Shown: positions 8,374 through 18,485, numbered from the stretch's first letter. The stretch is DNA of 64,000 nucleotides from Aeromonas jandaei (GCF_037890695.1 NZ_CP149571.1:3874001-3938000), one strand, 5' to 3'. Notes: a model not told the origin generated them from the letters alone. Program-made: numbers and translations.

Positions 8374-10086
8374 ATGTTCACTATCGATACCCTGCTTGCC
8401 CAGCACTTCCCGCGCCTCAATGGCCATCCCCGGCTGGCTAGCCTCGGCAAACGAGCCCTTGGCTGGCTGCTCAACGAACCCGCCTTTAACGACTTTGCCA
8501 AGCGCCATCCCCACCTGCGCGGCCTCGACTTTGTCGAACAGGTGCTGGCGGAGCTGGCGGTAGATTGCCGGGTGAACGAGGCGCAGCTTGAGCACATTCC
8601 CGCCAGTGGCCGGGTCATTATCGTTGCCAATCACCCCATCGGCTCCATCGACGGACTGGCATTGCTGCGCCTGCTCGGTCGCATCCGCCCCGATGTGAAA
8701 ATCGTTGCCAACCGCTTGCTGGCCCAACTCGCACCGCTGCGTCCCCTGCTGCTGCCGGTGGACAACATGGAGGGCAAGACCGACCGGCAGGCCATTCTGG
8801 CCATGGGGGAGCATCTTGCCAGGGAGGGGGCGCTGGTGATCTTCCCCGCCGGCGAAGTGTCGCGCCTCGGCCCCGGCGGAATCAAGGATGGCCCCTGGCA
8901 GGGCGGTTTTATCAAGCTGGCCAAACGCACCGCCACCCCGCTGGTACCCATCCACGTAGGAGGGCGCAACAGTGCCGCCTTCTATCTCGCCTCCTGGCTC
9001 AATAAACCCGCCTCCGCCTTGCTGCTGGTGCGCCAGCTGTTTCGCCAGCAGGGCAACACCCTGCCGCTCACCATAGGGGCGCGCATCCCGGTCACCGGCT
9101 TTCAGGAGCTACCGGCCAAGAGCGCGGCAAAACTGGTGCGCAGCCACCTCTACCGGATTGGCCGCGGCAAGCCGGGACGGCTGCAGACCGAAGCCCCCAT
9201 CGCCCTGCCGGAGGATCGTCGCCAGCTCAAACAGGCCATCGAACGCTGCGAGCAGCTCGGTACCACCCCGGATGGACAGGGGATCTACCTCTACCGCCGC
9301 CACGAGGCAAGCCACTCGGTGATCCTGCGCGAACTGGGTCGGCTGCGGGAGATCGCCTTTCGCGCGGTCGGGGAAGGTTCGGGCAAAAGACGGGATCTCG
9401 ACCCCTTCGATGATGACTACCACCACCTTATCCTCTGGGATCCAGCCCGGCTCGACATCATCGGCGCCTACCGCTTCGCGCCGGTGGCCGAGCTGCTGGC
9501 CAGCAAGGGGCTGGGCGGCCTCTACAGCCACACCCTGTTCGGCTTTGAAGAGAAGCTGCTGCCGCGGCTGGAGCTTGCCATCGAGCTTGGCCGCAGCTTT
9601 ATCCAACCCGCCTACTGGGGCAAACGGGGGCTCGATTATCTCTGGTTCGGCATCGGTGCCTATCTGGCCCGCTATCCTCGCTATCGCTACCTGTTTGGCC
9701 CGGTGTCGCTCTCCGGCAGCCTGCCACCGCAGGCCAAGGATCTGCTGGTGAGCTTCTACCGCCAGCACTTTGCCCCCGAGCTGGCGCTCGCCCCCTCCCG
9801 CCGCCCCTATCCCGCCACGCCAGCGCTGTTTACCGGTCTCGACTACGGCACCGACCTCAAGGAGCTCAAGGAGCGTCTCGGCAATCTGGGTTGCGCCATC
9901 CCCACCCTCTACAAGCAGTACTCCGAGCTGTGCGAACCGGGCGGCGTCCAGTTCATGGACTTTGGCATCGACCCCGACTTCAACCACTGCATCGATGGCC
10001 TGGTGTGGGTCGATGTGAGCCGCATCAAGCCCCACAAACAGGCACGCTATATCGGCCCCCTCGCCAGCACGGTAACCGGCGAATAG
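8374..10086 (+). CDS. olsF: Bifunctional ornithine lipid synthase, OlsF type
   Basis: A 570-residue two-domain protein. The N-terminal half is a PlsC/LPLAT-type O-acyltransferase with NHPIGSIDG (the NHx4D catalytic motif) and IFPAGEVSR (acceptor-binding block). The C-terminal half, about residue 290 onward, resembles an OlsB/GNAT-type N-acyltransferase (YRFAPVAELLASKGLGGLYS, then ELGRSFIQPAYWGKRGLDYL). This arrangement matches OlsF, known from Serratia and Vibrio, which makes acylated amino-acid lipids by N- then O-acylation. An ATG 33 bp upstream (8341) is also in frame, but GGAG eight bases before 8374 and the MFTIDTLLAQHFP start favour the shorter form. The exact acceptor (ornithine or glycine) cannot be told. 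Confidence 0.8.
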   Translation: MFTIDTLLAQHFPRLNGHPRLASLGKRALGWLLNEPAFNDFAKRHPHLRGLDFVEQVLAELAVDCRVNEAQLEHIPASGRVIIVANHPIGSIDGLALLRLLGRIRPDVKIVANRLLAQLAPLRPLLLPVDNMEGKTDRQAILAMGEHLAREGALVIFPAGEVSRLGPGGIKDGPWQGGFIKLAKRTATPLVPIHVGGRNSAAFYLASWLNKPASALLLVRQLFRQQGNTLPLTIGARIPVTGFQELPAKSAAKLVRSHLYRIGRGKPGRLQTEAPIALPEDRRQLKQAIERCEQLGTTPDGQGIYLYRRHEASHSVILRELGRLREIAFRAVGEGSGKRRDLDPFDDDYHHLILWDPARLDIIGAYRFAPVAELLASKGLGGLYSHTLFGFEEKLLPRLELAIELGRSFIQPAYWGKRGLDYLWFGIGAYLARYPRYRYLFGPVSLSGSLPPQAKDLLVSFYRQHFAPELALAPSRRPYPATPALFTGLDYGTDLKELKERLGNLGCAIPTLYKQYSELCEPGGVQFMDFGIDPDFNHCIDGLVWVDVSRIKPHKQARYIGPLASTVTGE

Positions 10087-10114
10087 CCGAGACTGACGGG
10101 CTGCAAAGGAAAAA

Positions 10115-10140
10115 GAGAGGGAGGCCAGCGCCTCCCTCTC
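10115..10140. terminator. Bidirectional terminator between olsF and the Rdx gene
   Basis: Perfect 11-bp stem GAGAGGGAGGC/GCCTCCCTCTC with a four-base loop. The A run before it becomes a T run on the minus strand, so it best serves the minus-strand gene; it also follows olsF. Confidence 0.8.
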
Positions 10141-10163
10141 TCATCTTGTCCGACAAGCCGCTT

Positions 10164-10475
10164 TTACTCGGCAGCGGGTTTGCGATCCGAGTGACCCAGA
10201 TCCCGCTCAGGTGCGATGACATCACGCACCCGCTGCTTGATCTCCTTGGCCTCGGGGAAGCCCTCATCGACCACCCGATCCCACACCAGCACGCCATCCA
10301 CCAGAATGCGAAACTCCCCCTTGCTGGCGGGCACCAGCGCTACCTCGCCCAGCTCGCTGTCGAAGGTGGAGAGCAGCTCCTGCGCCAGCCATGCGGCGCG
10401 CAGCATCCAGCGGCAGAGGGTGCAGTAGCGGATCTCGATCCGCGGTTTACCTGGGGAAAGGGTCATGTCGCTCAT
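10164..10475 (-). CDS. SelT/SelW/SelH-family (Rdx) thioredoxin-like protein
   Basis: A 103-residue protein starting IEIRYCTLCRWMLRAAWL. The CTLC pair near residue 18 sits where selenoprotein W relatives have CxxU, so this is the cysteine form of the Rdx family. Later segments (FDSELGEVALVPASKGEF, DGVLVWDRVVDEGFPE) match the family's beta-strand and basic loop. The role is presumed thiol redox in the cytoplasm; the partner is unknown. GGAGA stands before the ATG at 10475, so the longer upstream open frame is not used. It lies 40 bp downstream of the AdoHcy-hydrolase-like gene, probably in one transcript. Confidence 0.85.
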   Translation of the reverse strand: MSDMTLSPGKPRIEIRYCTLCRWMLRAAWLAQELLSTFDSELGEVALVPASKGEFRILVDGVLVWDRVVDEGFPEAKEIKQRVRDVIAPERDLGHSDRKPAAE

Positions 10476-10515
10476 GCGGTTCTCCATCAAGGGCATCGAA
10501 AGGGAGCAGGGTAGC

Positions 10516-11637
10516 TCACTGCTCGACCCCGTGGAAGTCGGCCAGCCAGTAACGGGCGATGGTGCGCATGGTGGACTCCGGCAGCTCGAACAGGCCGGGC
10601 GCCAGCGGACCGGCGGCCAACATGCGGATCCCCTCCATGATCTCAGCCAGCACCAGATAGACGTATTCGCCAATGACGGCGCCGTGGACGAAGTTGACCG
10701 CCTCGCCCCGATTGAGCAGGTAGATCTGGGTGCCATCGGGCCGGTTGAGTGCCAGCACATGGGGGCACACCTCCTCCATCGGCCAGGGGAGCTGGGCCAG
10801 CGAGAAGGCGAACTCGTCGTCGGCGGAGGTGACCGAGGCGACCATGGTGCCGGGGCGCAGCAGTTGCAGATCCGCCAGATCGAGCGAGCCGTTGCCGGTG
10901 GAGCAGATCACCAGTTCGGCGCGACTCAGGGCCTCCGCCTTGCTGATGAGACGAAAACCGTGGGAGAGCGCCTCCACCTGACGCAATACGTCGGTCTCTA
11001 CCAGCCCGAGGTGAAGGTTGCGACAGCGCAGGTCGCGCGCGATGCTGCGCCCCACCTTGCCATAGCCAAACAGCGCCGCCTCGCAGACGTTGAAGGTGCG
11101 GTTGAGATTGCGGGCCAGCGACTCGGCGGAGTAGACCACGCTCAGACCGATCTGGATATCCTCGGCCTGTTTCAGAGGACTGCGCGCCACCGAGACCACC
11201 GGGGTCGCCAGCACCTCCTGCTCATAGCGCTGATGGCCGTTTTCGGTCATCTCCACCACCCCGAGCAGACGGGGGCCAAAGTATTCGCTGAGGGTCACCT
11301 GAGTCGTAGCAAAGTAGCCACCGATATCGAGGATCAACAGCCTCTCATGGGGGGCCACCAGCGGCGCGATCTGCTCGATGACCCCCTGCGGACAGTTGGT
11401 CCACTGGCGATTCAGCGGAACGACCGGATAGTGGCGGGAGACCCACTCCAGGGTCGGGCCGTGTACCGATTTGGGTTTGGGCAGGATGGCGCCGATACGG
11501 CCAATCTGGCTGAGAGCCTCGATGAAACGGGGACGATCAGGAAGCAGGTGGGTAACCAGCAGAATGCAGAGACCTTCGATACGGCCCTGCCCGGTGAAAT
11601 GGCGAAAAAACAGATGCTCAGATCCTTGACTGCGCAA
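10516..11637 (-). CDS. AdoHcy-hydrolase-like NAD-binding protein, TTG start
   Basis: A 373-residue protein resembling S-adenosylhomocysteine hydrolase in its NAD-binding half: CEAALFGYGKVGRSIARDL (Rossmann glycine motif near residue 190), later LVICSTGNGSLD, and NRGEAVNFVHGAVIGEYVYL. The N-terminal substrate half is divergent and shorter than in SAHH (about 430 residues), so I would not assume SAHH activity. The start is taken as TTG at 11637 because AAGGAGG lies six bases upstream; the in-frame ATG at 11685 has no ribosome-binding site. It is followed by the Rdx gene. Confidence 0.65.
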   Translation of the reverse strand: MRSQGSEHLFFRHFTGQGRIEGLCILLVTHLLPDRPRFIEALSQIGRIGAILPKPKSVHGPTLEWVSRHYPVVPLNRQWTNCPQGVIEQIAPLVAPHERLLILDIGGYFATTQVTLSEYFGPRLLGVVEMTENGHQRYEQEVLATPVVSVARSPLKQAEDIQIGLSVVYSAESLARNLNRTFNVCEAALFGYGKVGRSIARDLRCRNLHLGLVETDVLRQVEALSHGFRLISKAEALSRAELVICSTGNGSLDLADLQLLRPGTMVASVTSADDEFAFSLAQLPWPMEEVCPHVLALNRPDGTQIYLLNRGEAVNFVHGAVIGEYVYLVLAEIMEGIRMLAAGPLAPGLFELPESTMRTIARYWLADFHGVEQ

Positions 11638-11688
11638 CTGTGGCCTCCTTAATTTGCCCCAAAATGTGTGCTGCAAAGCAAGCAAACA

Positions 11689-11712
11689 GAACCCGGCGCA
11701 GCCGGGTTCTGT
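11689..11712 (-). terminator. Terminator after the yceI operon
   Basis: A CAGAACCCGGC/GCCGGGTTCTG hairpin with a three-base loop. On the minus strand it is followed by a T-rich tract (TTTGCTTGCTTT), so it should end the yceI-membrane protein transcript. Confidence 0.7.
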
Positions 11713-11834
11713 GTGTGTCCAGATAAGTGAAAATCCTTTTTATCTTAAACACATAGGAGGGCTCAATCTTTATATCTCAAGAGTATGAGCAGGTATGCAA
11801 AAATGACCGTAATTGGCTGTTTTTCATGCGAAAA

Positions 11835-12572
11835 TCAGTACAAAGAAGCGGCAGGCCAGACATGCCACAGACTGAGTCCGCTACCCGCCCCGGCCAGCAG
11901 GATCAGAGCCCCCCAGCGCAGTGGTGCTCCCTTGCCGCGCAATAGCCACTCCAGCAGCGGCAACAACCAGACCGGCAGCAGAACCACCAGCGGCACCTCC
12001 ACATATTGCCAGGCGAGCATCTGGACGAAAGCGAGCGCCAGCGCCAGACCGGCAGGCGCCACATTGACCCCGGCAAACGTGGCAAGCAGTGCCCGAAAAC
12101 CGGCGAAGGCGGCCAAGGCGCCGGCCAGCTGGGCAATCAGCAGGCTGCCATCGATACCGATCACCAGCGCCAACCAGATGAAACCAAGGGCAAAACCCAG
12201 CCCCTCGCGGCTGTCACCGCGCAGACCCACCCAGCCAAACCAGAGGATGGCGGGCAGCAGCGCCAGCCAGATCATCGGCTCGCTTGTCAGCACCGAGGCC
12301 AGCCCCTGCCACCAGATCAGGGCGCCGACCACGGCAAAGAGCAGCAGCGAACCACGCAGATCGCTCACCTGCACCGCGATGGCCGGCACCAGCAGAGCGA
12401 GCGGCAGCCACTGCCACGCCTTGACCGGCAGACCATAGGCTCCGCCCAGCAAGGATCCCACCAGCCAGAGCGCCAACGCGCCCCAGAGATAGCCCAGCCG
12501 TGGCCAGCGCCACGACAGCAAAGCGGCTCCCAGAGGAGCCGCCAGGGTTTGCAGCAGAAGTGAAGCGCCCAT
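11835..12572 (-). CDS. Polytopic inner-membrane protein, unknown function
   Basis: A 245-residue, very hydrophobic protein rich in Leu, Ala, Gly and Trp, with about seven or eight likely membrane segments separated by short polar turns (for example WRWPRLG and LRGDSREGLG). I do not recognise a family. The start ATG overlaps the yceI stop codon (TAATG), so the two are translationally coupled; a shared envelope role is inferred from this only. Confidence 0.6.
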   Translation of the reverse strand: MGASLLLQTLAAPLGAALLSWRWPRLGYLWGALALWLVGSLLGGAYGLPVKAWQWLPLALLVPAIAVQVSDLRGSLLLFAVVGALIWWQGLASVLTSEPMIWLALLPAILWFGWVGLRGDSREGLGFALGFIWLALVIGIDGSLLIAQLAGALAAFAGFRALLATFAGVNVAPAGLALALAFVQMLAWQYVEVPLVVLLPVWLLPLLEWLLRGKGAPLRWGALILLAGAGSGLSLWHVWPAASLY

Positions 12573-13132
12573 TACTTGCGCACACCTTCAACAAACAGAT
12601 TGATGCTCATCTCGTCCGGGATGTTCGGCACCATGTAGTTCACGCCAAAGTCGCTGCGCTTGATGGTGGTGGTGGCGTTGAAGCCGCTGCGGTAGCCGCC
12701 CCAGGGATCCTTGCCTTCACCAACCTTCACCAGATTGAAGGCCACCTCTTTGGAGACGCCGTGCAGGGTCAGGGTGCCTTTCAGTACCCCTTTATCCTTG
12801 GTTCCCTCATAAGCAGAGCTGACGAAGGTCATCTTCGGATACTGCTTCACGTCGAGAAAATCGGGGCTGCGCAGGTGCTTGTCACGGGGCTCATGGTTGG
12901 AGTCCACGCTGGCAGCATCCACCTCGAAGCTCGCCTTGGCCGCCGCCGGATTGGCGTCATCCATGCTGAAAGTGCCGCTGAAGGTGTTGAAACGACCCAC
13001 CAGCTCGGAGAAGCCAAGGTGGCCCACCTTGAACTGCACTGTGGTGTGCGCCGGGTCGACATCGTACTCCGCCGCCATCAGGGGGGCAGCCATAAAGAGG
13101 CAGGAGGCCAGCAGGGCTTTGCTCATTTTCAT
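12572..13132 (-). CDS. YceI-family periplasmic lipid-binding protein
   Basis: A 186-residue protein with a signal peptide (residues 1-20, ending APLMA) and a lipocalin-like YceI domain. Family motifs: YDVDPAHTTVQFKVGHLGFS at the mature N-terminus, GRFNTFSGTFSMD, HEPRDKHLRSPDFLD in the middle, and the closing YMVPNIPDEMSINLFVEG. YceI proteins bind polyisoprenoid or amphiphilic ligands in the periplasm and are often stress- or pH-induced. It is divergent from the LysR gene at 13242 and shares a 109-bp control region with it. It is the first gene of a two-gene operon. Confidence 0.92.
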   Translation of the reverse strand: MKMSKALLASCLFMAAPLMAAEYDVDPAHTTVQFKVGHLGFSELVGRFNTFSGTFSMDDANPAAAKASFEVDAASVDSNHEPRDKHLRSPDFLDVKQYPKMTFVSSAYEGTKDKGVLKGTLTLHGVSKEVAFNLVKVGEGKDPWGGYRSGFNATTTIKRSDFGVNYMVPNIPDEMSINLFVEGVRK

Positions 13133-13192
13133 CCGTTCGTTCCTTCATCTTGGGGTTCACATCGTTGGCTGACATGCTAACCTCGTCGTCAG

Positions 13193-13223
13193 AATGAATA
13201 ATCAGTGATTCATTAAATTCATT
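13193..13223. promoter_or_regulatory. Inverted and direct ATTCATT repeats between yceI and lysR
   Basis: AATGAAT (13193-13199) and ATTCATT (13208-13214) form an inverted repeat with an 8-bp spacer; a third ATTCATT copy lies at 13217-13223. The position in a divergent LysR promoter fits a LysR-type operator (T-N11-A class), inferred. Confidence 0.5.
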
Positions 13224-13241
13224 ATTTACTGAGGATGGAAA

Positions 13242-14138
13242 ATGGATCAGATCGCCGCCATGCGCACCTTCATCAAGGTGGTGGAGTGCCAGAGCTTTAC
13301 CAAGGCAGCCAACCAGCTTGGCATCTCGGTGGCCATGGCCTCCAAACTGATGCAACAGCTGGAGGAGTCGCTCGCCACCCGGCTGCTGTCGCGCACCACC
13401 CGTCAGGTCAATCCCACTGAAGCGGGCCAGTTTTACTACCAGCGCTCCCTCGCCCTGCTGGCGGAACTGGAAGAGACCCACAGCCAGCTGACCCACCACA
13501 ACCAGCAGCCCAACGGCACCCTCAAGCTCTCGGTGCCGATGGACTTTGGCTACCTCCACCTCTCCCCCGCCCTGCCGCTGTTTCGCGAGCGCTTCCCCGG
13601 CCTCAAGCTCGATATCGAGTACAGCGACCGGCGAGTCGCGCTGGTGGAAGAGGGGTTCGATCTGGCGCTGCGCATCGGCCACCTCAGCGACTCCTCGCTG
13701 GTGGCGCGCCAGCTTGCCACCATCCGGGTCGAGCTTTGCGCCAGCCCAGGCTATCTGGCACGCAAGGGGTGGCCGGAGAAGCCCGAAGATCTCAAGCAAC
13801 ACGACTGTCTGGTCTACACCCTGACCCAGCCGGAGTGGCACTTCAAACGGGGAAGCGAGCAACAGAGCATCCGGCCACAGGGGCCGCTGCGCGCCAACAA
13901 CGGGGTAGCGCTGACCCGCGCCGCTTGTGATGATCAGGGCATCATATTGCAGCCCACCTTCATCGTCGGAGAAGCCTTGCAGGATGGCAGGCTGGTCAGC
14001 CTGCTGCCGGAGTGGGAGAAGGGCGAGGTGGGGCTTTATGCGGTCTATCCGCACCGCCGCTTCGTCTCGGCCAAGGTGCGCTGCTTTATCGAATTCGTGC
14101 AGGAGCGCTATCTCGCCCCGCAGCAGTGGGAAGCTTAA
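13242..14138 (+). CDS. LysR-family transcriptional regulator
   Basis: A 298-residue regulator. The winged helix-turn-helix occupies residues 1-60 (MRTFIKVVECQSFTKAANQL ... SVAMASKLMQQLEESLATRLL), followed by the linker helix and an effector domain from about residue 90. The sequence is of the CrgA/AaeR-like LysR class whose members often control a divergent neighbour; yceI lies divergently 109 bp away, so it is the likely target. GAGGA precedes the ATG. Its TAA overlaps the stop of the convergent gene at 14135. Confidence 0.9.
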   Translation: MDQIAAMRTFIKVVECQSFTKAANQLGISVAMASKLMQQLEESLATRLLSRTTRQVNPTEAGQFYYQRSLALLAELEETHSQLTHHNQQPNGTLKLSVPMDFGYLHLSPALPLFRERFPGLKLDIEYSDRRVALVEEGFDLALRIGHLSDSSLVARQLATIRVELCASPGYLARKGWPEKPEDLKQHDCLVYTLTQPEWHFKRGSEQQSIRPQGPLRANNGVALTRAACDDQGIILQPTFIVGEALQDGRLVSLLPEWEKGEVGLYAVYPHRRFVSAKVRCFIEFVQERYLAPQQWEA

Positions 14139-14560
14139 GCCTTGGCGGGCGTTGCCGGGGACAGGAGTGCCCGCAGTTGCAGCTCATCCGGGATCAGCTG
14201 CCAGCGCGGCAGTCGGGTGCGGATGGTGGCAAGCTGTTGTTCGCTCAGCGCATAGGGAAGCGCTACCGTCACCTCGGGGCAATCGAACATGGCGGCCAGC
14301 TGCAGGATCAGGATGAGGTTGGCCTCATCACTGCGGCGATTGTTGACCCGCTTGGCAATTTCCTGGCGCAGCTGGGTTTGCGGATCCTCGGTCATCGCCT
14401 GCCAGCCAAAACCAAACAGGGGCACCAGCGCACTGACAATGCCAAGGGCAGTCAGTGGCCGTTTGGGTGGATGATAGAGCACATTGAGATCCAGCAGAAG
14501 AGGCTCCTGCATCTGCTCACCACCACCAAATAAAATCGTTTTCGTCATTGGATTACCCAT
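14135..14560 (-). CDS. Hypothetical protein with one hydrophobic segment
   Basis: A 141-residue protein I do not recognise. It has a basic/proline segment LNVLYHPPKRPL, a hydrophobic stretch (LTALGIVSALVPLFGFGW, residues about 37-54) that could be a membrane anchor, a charged segment, and a C-terminal half with RLPRWQLIPDELQLRALL. Two start codons (14560 and 14548) are possible. It is convergent with the LysR gene and divergent from fhs. Confidence 0.5.
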   Translation of the reverse strand: MGNPMTKTILFGGGEQMQEPLLLDLNVLYHPPKRPLTALGIVSALVPLFGFGWQAMTEDPQTQLRQEIAKRVNNRRSDEANLILILQLAAMFDCPEVTVALPYALSEQQLATIRTRLPRWQLIPDELQLRALLSPATPAKA

Positions 14561-14614
14561 TATATTCCACTAGACTGCGCCGCATATTAAGCCCGCCATG
14601 CCAACGAGGTGCTG

Positions 14615-16345
14615 ATGCTAAGCGATATCGAGATCTCCCGCCACTCCCCCCGCCTCCCCATTCATGAACTGGCCAAGCGCCTCGCCATCCCGACCAACCT
14701 GCTCAGCCCCCATGGCCACTACAAAGGCAAACTCAGCCTCGACCTGCTCAAGTCACAGCCAGAACAGAGCGGCAAGCTGGTGCTGGTGAGCGCCATCACC
14801 CCCACCCCGCTCGGCGAGGGCAAGACGGTGACCACCCTTGGTCTCTCCATGGGGCTCAACCATATCGGTCAACCCAGTATCGCCACCATCCGCCAGCCGA
14901 GCCTCGGCCCGGTGTTCGGGGTCAAGGGGGGGGCAGCCGGCGGCGGCCACGCCCAGGTAGTGCCGATGGAGGAGATGAACCTCCATCTCACCGGCGATTT
15001 CCACGCCCTGACGGCAGCCCATAATCTGGCGGCGGCCGCCCTCGATGCCCGCCTGTTCCATGAGCGCAAACTCGGCGACCAGTTCAGCGCCCAAACCGGC
15101 CTGCCGCGACTCGATATCGATGCTGACAACATTCTTTGGCCACGCACCCTCGACATGAACGATCGCGCCCTGCGCCACCTCACCATCGGTCAGGGTGGCG
15201 CCGCCGACGGGGTGGAGCGCAGCGATCGCTTCGTCATCACCGCCGCCTCCGAGCTGATGGCCATTCTGGCGCTGGCGAGCGATCTGAAAGACCTGCGCCA
15301 GCGCATCGGCCGCATCCAGCTGGCCCGCGACCTGCACGGCAAGCCCATCACTGCCGAGCAACTGGAAGTGGCGGGCGCCATGACGGTGCTGCTGAAAGAC
15401 GCCCTGCAGCCGACCCTGATGCAGACCACAGAGCAGACGCCGGTGCTGGTACATGCCGGTTCCTTTGCCAATATCGCCCACGGCAACTCCTCGGTGATCG
15501 CCGATCGCATGGCCCTTGGCCTCACCGATTATGTGGTGACCGAAGCGGGTTTTGGCTCCGACATGGGGCTGGAGAAGTTCTTCAACATCAAGAGCCGCCA
15601 ATCCGGGCTGACACCTTCCTGCGTGGTGCTGGTGGCCACAGTGCGCGGCCTCAAGGCCAACAGCGGCCTGCTCGATATCCGCCCGGGCCAGCCGCTGCCT
15701 GAAAGCCTGCTGCGTGAGGATCTGCCGACTCTTGAGCAGGGCTGCGCCAACCTCGCTTGGCACATCGCCAATGCCCGTCGTTACGGCGTTCCCGTGGTGG
15801 TCGCCATCAACCGCTTCCCCACCGACAGCGAGGCCGAACTGGCGTTGCTGGCCCGTGAGGCGATGCAGGCTGGCGCCTGTGGCAGCGCCATCTCCAACGC
15901 CTTTGCCCAAGGTGGGGCCGGAGCCAGCGAGCTGGCCCGCGCCGTGGTCGCCGCCTGCGAGCAACCCGGCAAGGTGAAACTGCTCTACCCCGACGAAGCG
16001 AGCCTCGAAGCCAAGCTGGCTACTCTGGTGGAATGCGGCTACGGTGGCCGCGGGGTGCAGCTGTCGGACAAAGCGCGTCAGCAGCTGGCACAACTCTCTG
16101 CCGAGGGGTGGGATCACTTGCCGGTCTGCGTGGCCAAGACGCCGCTTTCCATCAGCCATGATCCCGCCCTCAAGGGGGTACCGACCGACTTCGAAGTGCC
16201 CATCGACGAGGTGAAGCTCTGCGCCGGTGCCGGATTCGCCTATGCGCTGGCGGGCCCCATCATGACCATGCCGGGCCTTGGCAGCCTGCCGGCCTATCGT
16301 CACATCGACATCGATGATAACGGCGACATCGTCGGCCTGAGCTGA
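14615..16345 (+). CDS. fhs: Formate--tetrahydrofolate ligase
   Basis: A 576-residue enzyme joining formate to tetrahydrofolate with ATP to give 10-formyl-THF, feeding purine and formyl-Met synthesis. The P-loop [18 protein letters not shown] lies near residue 57; [20 protein letters not shown] and the late [16 protein letters not shown] and [14 protein letters not shown] motifs are typical. The length is near the usual 555-560. The ATG at 14615 is five bases after GAGG, while the GTG at 14609 overlaps that site, so the shorter form is preferred. Its presence beside one-carbon and anaerobic genes fits a facultative anaerobe. Confidence 0.95.
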   Translation: MLSDIEISRHSPRLPIHELAKRLAIPTNLLSPHGHYKGKLSLDLLKSQPEQSGKLVLVSAITPTPLGEGKTVTTLGLSMGLNHIGQPSIATIRQPSLGPVFGVKGGAAGGGHAQVVPMEEMNLHLTGDFHALTAAHNLAAAALDARLFHERKLGDQFSAQTGLPRLDIDADNILWPRTLDMNDRALRHLTIGQGGAADGVERSDRFVITAASELMAILALASDLKDLRQRIGRIQLARDLHGKPITAEQLEVAGAMTVLLKDALQPTLMQTTEQTPVLVHAGSFANIAHGNSSVIADRMALGLTDYVVTEAGFGSDMGLEKFFNIKSRQSGLTPSCVVLVATVRGLKANSGLLDIRPGQPLPESLLREDLPTLEQGCANLAWHIANARRYGVPVVVAINRFPTDSEAELALLAREAMQAGACGSAISNAFAQGGAGASELARAVVAACEQPGKVKLLYPDEASLEAKLATLVECGYGGRGVQLSDKARQQLAQLSAEGWDHLPVCVAKTPLSISHDPALKGVPTDFEVPIDEVKLCAGAGFAYALAGPIMTMPGLGSLPAYRHIDIDDNGDIVGLS

Positions 16346-16423
16346 ATGGTCGGATAAAGGGTCTGGTTCCGGCTGATTAGGCTGCGCTAATCAGCACTGC
16401 GATAAAAACCTGCCAGAAACAAC

Positions 16424-16452
16424 AAGGCCCCGTCACTGGACGGGGCCTTTTG
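16424..16452. terminator. Bidirectional terminator between fhs and the chemoreceptor
   Basis: Perfect 11-bp stem AAGGCCCCGTC/GACGGGGCCTT (16424-16434 with 16439-16449), four-base loop, T run on the plus strand. It lies between convergent genes. Confidence 0.85.
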
Positions 16453-16469
16453 CTATCTGCCAAACGCTC

Positions 16470-18119
16470 TTAGAGGGTAAAGCGCTGGGTCATATGGTGC
16501 AGCGAGGTGGCCAGTTTGCTCAGCTCGATGCAGGCCTGAGCGATCTGCTGCGCCCCCTGGGCATTCTCATCAGCCGCGTTATGGATGTTGACGATGCTGC
16601 GGTTGAGCTCTTCGGTCACCGCATTCTGCTCCTCGGTAGCGGTAGCGATCAGGGTGTTCATGTCGGTGATGTGCACCACGGCACCGTTGATGGTATCGAT
16701 GCTGTGTCCCGCTTCCCGTGCCAGACCCACACTCTCCTGCATCTGCTGACGGCTCAGCTGCATGGCGCTGCCCGCCTCGGCGGTGCGCGCCTGCAGCACC
16801 TCGATCATCTTGCTGATCTCGGCAGTGGAGTTTTGGGTTCGCTGTGCCAGCGAACGCACCTCGTCCGCCACCACGGCAAAGCCACGGCCCTGCTCGCCGG
16901 CACGGGCCGCCTCGATGGCCGCATTGAGGGCCAGCAGGTTGGTCTGCTCGGCAATACCGCGAATAACGTCGAGCACCATGCTGATATTGGTGCTGTCCTG
17001 CTCCAGCTGCTGCACTACCGAGCCCGCCTCCTCAATCTTGACCGACACCGCCTCGATGCTGCCGATGGCGCTGCGCACCACCTGATTGCCCTGGGTCGAG
17101 GTGCGGGAGGCATCCTTGGCGGCACTCATGGCATCCGTGGTATTGCGGGCCACCTCGTTCACCGTGGACTGCATCTCGTTCATGGCAGTCGCCACCTGAG
17201 AGACTTCGCTCTGCTGACGCGCCATGCCGCTGGCAGATTGATCGGAGATGGCGCTCACCTCCTCCACCGCGCTGCTGAGCTGACTCACCGAGCCGGCGAT
17301 CTCGCTCACCAGATCAGCAAGGGCGCCCTGCATGCGGTCAATGGCCGTGCCGAGCTGACCCAGCTCGTCACGCTTGAAGCGATTGCCACAGATCCACTCC
17401 TGCAGCTCCCCCTTGCCAAGCGCGCCGCTTGCGATGCGCTGGGCCTGACGGGCCAGCATCACCAAGGGATCGCGGATCTGGCGGGTCAACACGGTAGAGA
17501 GCACGGCCGCCAACCCCAGTCCCAACAACAGGGCGATGATGATGCTCAGCTTGGCGCTGTCAAATGCCGCCACCACCTGAGCACGGGAGCCCACGGAGTA
17601 GCCATGGTTGATACGGATCAGATCCGCCACCGACTTGGCCAGATTGGTGTAGAGGGTGACCCCCTCGCTCATGAACAGCTGCTGGGCCTCGGCCAGCTGG
17701 CCGCCATCCTGCATCACTCTGATACGCTGGTGCAGGGCCACGTACTTGTCCCACTCCTGTTTGACGATGTCGAAGGTGCGGCGCTCTTCCACATCCTCAG
17801 CCCAGATGGTGGCATCGTGGGCTTTTACCTGCCTGGCGACCTCTTGCAGGCTCTGTTCGCCAAGATCGCGATAGTGGGCCTTCTGCTGCGGATCAGCCGC
17901 TACCAGAAACACATCCAGTTCATAGCGGCGCAGGGTGTTGATGGTCTCGCCCAGCGTGCTGGTGCGTACCACGGCGGGCAGTATGCTGTCGGTAAAACCG
18001 ATGGCCGCCCGGTTCATATTGCCAAACTGCAGCAGTGAGAAGCCGCCGATGAAGGCCATCATCAGGCCGAGCATGGCGAAGCCGGCAGCGAGTTTCTTGC
18101 CAATGGTCATGGTATTCAT
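16470..18119 (-). CDS. Methyl-accepting chemotaxis protein
   Basis: A 549-residue chemoreceptor. TM1 is at about residues 8-30, a periplasmic four-helix-bundle sensor follows to about 188, TM2 is at about 190-210, then a HAMP domain and a long signalling coiled coil. The hairpin tip [20 protein letters not shown] and [15 protein letters not shown] are the hallmark CheA/CheW-binding region. There is no C-terminal NWETF-like tether for CheR/CheB. The ligand is unknown; the sensor is of the small 4HB type. It is monocistronic. Confidence 0.93.
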   Translation of the reverse strand: MNTMTIGKKLAAGFAMLGLMMAFIGGFSLLQFGNMNRAAIGFTDSILPAVVRTSTLGETINTLRRYELDVFLVAADPQQKAHYRDLGEQSLQEVARQVKAHDATIWAEDVEERRTFDIVKQEWDKYVALHQRIRVMQDGGQLAEAQQLFMSEGVTLYTNLAKSVADLIRINHGYSVGSRAQVVAAFDSAKLSIIIALLLGLGLAAVLSTVLTRQIRDPLVMLARQAQRIASGALGKGELQEWICGNRFKRDELGQLGTAIDRMQGALADLVSEIAGSVSQLSSAVEEVSAISDQSASGMARQQSEVSQVATAMNEMQSTVNEVARNTTDAMSAAKDASRTSTQGNQVVRSAIGSIEAVSVKIEEAGSVVQQLEQDSTNISMVLDVIRGIAEQTNLLALNAAIEAARAGEQGRGFAVVADEVRSLAQRTQNSTAEISKMIEVLQARTAEAGSAMQLSRQQMQESVGLAREAGHSIDTINGAVVHITDMNTLIATATEEQNAVTEELNRSIVNIHNAADENAQGAQQIAQACIELSKLATSLHHMTQRFTL

Positions 18120-18485
18120 GGCATGTCCTGGATTTGAGTGAACAGATAACGCCCGTCTGAACCGTATGAATACGGTTCGCTGTCACCACCTCCATGGCGG
18201 CTCATCCAGCCTTGATCAATCTGTGTCCCTACCTGAACGAAGCGAACGCGTTAACAAGATGCTGCCAGCCTGACCGCCCACGGCAGCAGTAGCGGCACGA
18301 AAGGAGGCACCTTGCTGGCTTGCTTGCACTCTCCAGGAGAGCCAGACAAGCCATGGCGACTTATATCGACCGGGAGGGGCGATCCCTTGAGGAGATTTAT
18401 CGATGAAACTGACGGGCTACGAGCAGGAAAAATTGAGAGAAATATCAAGGAGACACGGCGCTGCGGCACCATGTCTCCTTGCCTG
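18120..18485. other. Chemoreceptor upstream region and folE terminator region
   Basis: A 366-bp stretch without a supported gene. It should contain the minus-strand chemoreceptor promoter at the left. At about 18450-18482 an imperfect hairpin built on GGAGACA/TGTCTCC lies just after folE and may end it. Two short plus-strand frames with plausible starts (18353 and 18403) run through it, but the second enters folE antisense and neither is convincing. Confidence 0.4.
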
